Virus record (IMG/VR): IMGVR_UViG_3300043411_000447
Location: 1-46,213 of that record
Direction: 5' to 3' (one strand)
From: a virus
DNA length: 46,213 bases
Shown here: in pieces, positions 45,487-46,213 of the stretch
Layout of the letters: the number at the start of each line of letters is the position of its first letter
Position numbering within the stretch: position 1 is the stretch's first letter
Notes under the pieces: model-generated
Seen by the model: the letters and a program-made list of their open reading frames with translations, nothing else
Database searches by the model: none
Told to the model about the DNA's origin: nothing
Translations under genes and position numbers: made by a program

Positions 45487-45707
45487 AGCAGCTATAGTGA
45501 CCACTGTTACTACATCCTATTACAACAACAGCTAAACAGTAGCTGCCTTAGTCTGACTCGAGATGATAGTAGATACAGGGGCGACAGTGGCTACAGGGAC
45601 GAGGTTAGCTGTTTTGATTATTAACCTGCTTTGCAGGATGTGTCTTAGTATCTTATAGTTGTTCGTAAAACAATCTCGACCACTAAAAGCTGCTGGTAAT
45701 TGGATTA

Positions 45708-45722
45708 TTAAGCTAGCTTTAA
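45708..45722. promoter_or_regulatory. CtrA-type box in the junction region
   Basis: TTAAGCTAGCTTTAA is an exact TTAA-N7-TTAA site. No TATACT lies 21 nt away on either strand, so unlike the leftward boxes it is not an obvious promoter. It may act in replication control or long-range regulation. Confidence 0.45.
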
Positions 45723-45949
45723 GGATAGCAGATGCGTTTAAACGGCCATAGAAGCTCATGGTGCAATCTTTATGGTGCAGGTAATAGGACAGTAGCGACC
45801 CCATAGACAATCGTGGCTGAGAAGGCCTCAGATTGGCTCGGGTGCAATCGGGTCACGATGCAGGTATGCAGCCAGGTGGTCAGTGGTGGCGCTGTACAAG
45901 CCCCCCATCCCCACCCCATTCAGCCATTCCGGACCAAGGCGGTCGATCC

Positions 45950-45964
45950 TTAAGCCTATTTTAA
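45950..45964. promoter_or_regulatory. CtrA-type box in the junction region
   Basis: TTAAGCCTATTTTAA is an exact TTAA-N7-TTAA site, with another TTAA half-site 19 bp further right (45983-45986). It lies in the G+C-rich part of the non-coding region and has no -10 at the usual distance. Confidence 0.45.
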
Positions 45965-46053
45965 GCTTTCTTTCAGCCAATTTTAAGGAAGTTATGTCGC
46001 TGCTGGGCTAGGGTGAGAGCCTGCACGTCAGCTCTTTATGTCCCAGTGGGGGT

Positions 46054-46079
46054 GGGCCTTTCCGGGAAAAAATAGGCCC
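46054..46079. other. Strong G+C-rich hairpin next to the junction
   Basis: GGGCCT (46054-46059) pairs with AGGCCC (46074-46079), with a nested TTCC-GGAA in the loop. It is followed by G-runs up to the assembly junction. It could be a terminator for transcripts crossing the junction, a packaging-site element or an assembly-difficult structure that explains why the circle was opened here. Confidence 0.45.
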
Positions 46080-46086
46080 GGGGGTG

Positions 46087-46213
46087 GGGGGTTTTTGGGC
46101 AGCAGTGGTGGAAAGGGTGGGTACCCTTATCCCCTATACAATCAATATCTTACAGCATTTCAGAGTCCGCAAGCGTCCCGTGCAGCCCTGATTTTCAGAG
46201 TCCGCAAGCAGCC
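46087..46213. repeat. Terminal direct repeat, right copy (assembly overlap)
   Basis: Exact copy of bases 1-127. One copy should be removed to obtain the circular genome. Confidence 0.93.

Larger units (their letters stand above)
45352..46086. other. Non-coding junction region, left part (possible origin / packaging region)
   Basis: This stretch holds no convincing gene. The part 45352-45660 is full of short repeats and palindromes: two copies of CTGTTACTAC (45449-45458, 45504-45513), the palindrome TTACTGCAGTAA (45475-45486), several TTAGCTGTTT-like motifs and a small CCTGC-GCAGG hairpin (45625-45637). Two CtrA-type boxes follow. From about 45830 the base composition becomes distinctly G+C-rich. 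Such density of motifs between divergent units fits an origin or packaging region. Confidence 0.6.

Noticed and set aside
45532-45810. 92-codon minus-strand ORF in the non-coding junction
   Set aside because: No ribosome-binding site, it covers palindromes and a CtrA-type box, and its composition is unlike neighbouring genes.
1-46213. T7-type phage RNA polymerase and phage promoters
   Set aside because: No single-subunit RNA polymerase was recognised, and the promoters seen are of host sigma-70 type.
1-46213. tRNA genes, CRISPR arrays, insertion sequences, integrase or attachment sites
   Set aside because: None was recognised on either strand; the few repeats are too short and irregular for CRISPR, and no transposase or integrase motif appears.

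Overview
The window is essentially one complete tailed-phage genome of the short-tailed (podovirus) type. The first 127 bases are repeated exactly as the last 127 bases. That is what an assembler with k=127 leaves on a circular or circularly permuted molecule, so the unique genome is about 46,086 bp. There is no integrase, repressor, tRNA or single-subunit RNA polymerase that I can recognise. The phage therefore looks lytic and dependent on host RNA polymerase. It is AT-rich by eye.

Layout: two divergent transcription units leave one non-coding junction region (about 45352-46086 joined to 1-568). The rightward unit (569-25558) carries lysis genes (holin, small membrane proteins), small terminase, a large terminase split into two ORFs, portal, a GroES-like co-chaperonin, scaffold, decoration and major capsid proteins, tail fibre-like repeat proteins, P22-type head-completion and tail proteins, a GNAT-like protein, DNA-ejection proteins, a glucosaminidase and an amidase lysin. 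The leftward unit (45294 down to 25538) starts from a perfect consensus sigma-70 promoter. It first makes a degenerate endonuclease VII-like protein and more than twenty very small proteins (27-132 aa, many with one membrane segment). Two proteases of unrelated folds follow: a HslV/proteasome-like Ntn hydrolase and a secreted ClpP-like protein. Then come primase-helicase, family A DNA polymerase, a probable ssDNA-binding protein, a full prkA-yeaH-spoVR stress operon, a flap/5' exonuclease, a PD-(D/E)XK-type nuclease, a DEDDy exonuclease, a MazG-like nucleotide pyrophosphohydrolase and a DUF1937 protein. The two units meet tail to tail with a 21-bp overlap.

Two things stand out. First, the intact PrkA kinase / YeaH (DUF444, vWA-like) / SpoVR triad, normally a bacterial starvation and stationary-phase operon, sits inside the replication module. 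Second, five leftward gene groups are preceded by a TTAA-N7-TTAA box. In three of them the box lies exactly 21 nt upstream of a TATACT -10 hexamer. TTAA-N7-TTAA is the classic binding site of CtrA, the alphaproteobacterial cell-cycle regulator, and two more copies lie in the non-coding junction region. Together these suggest an alphaproteobacterial host and a phage that reads host cell-cycle and starvation state. The host assignment is inference from promoter structure only.
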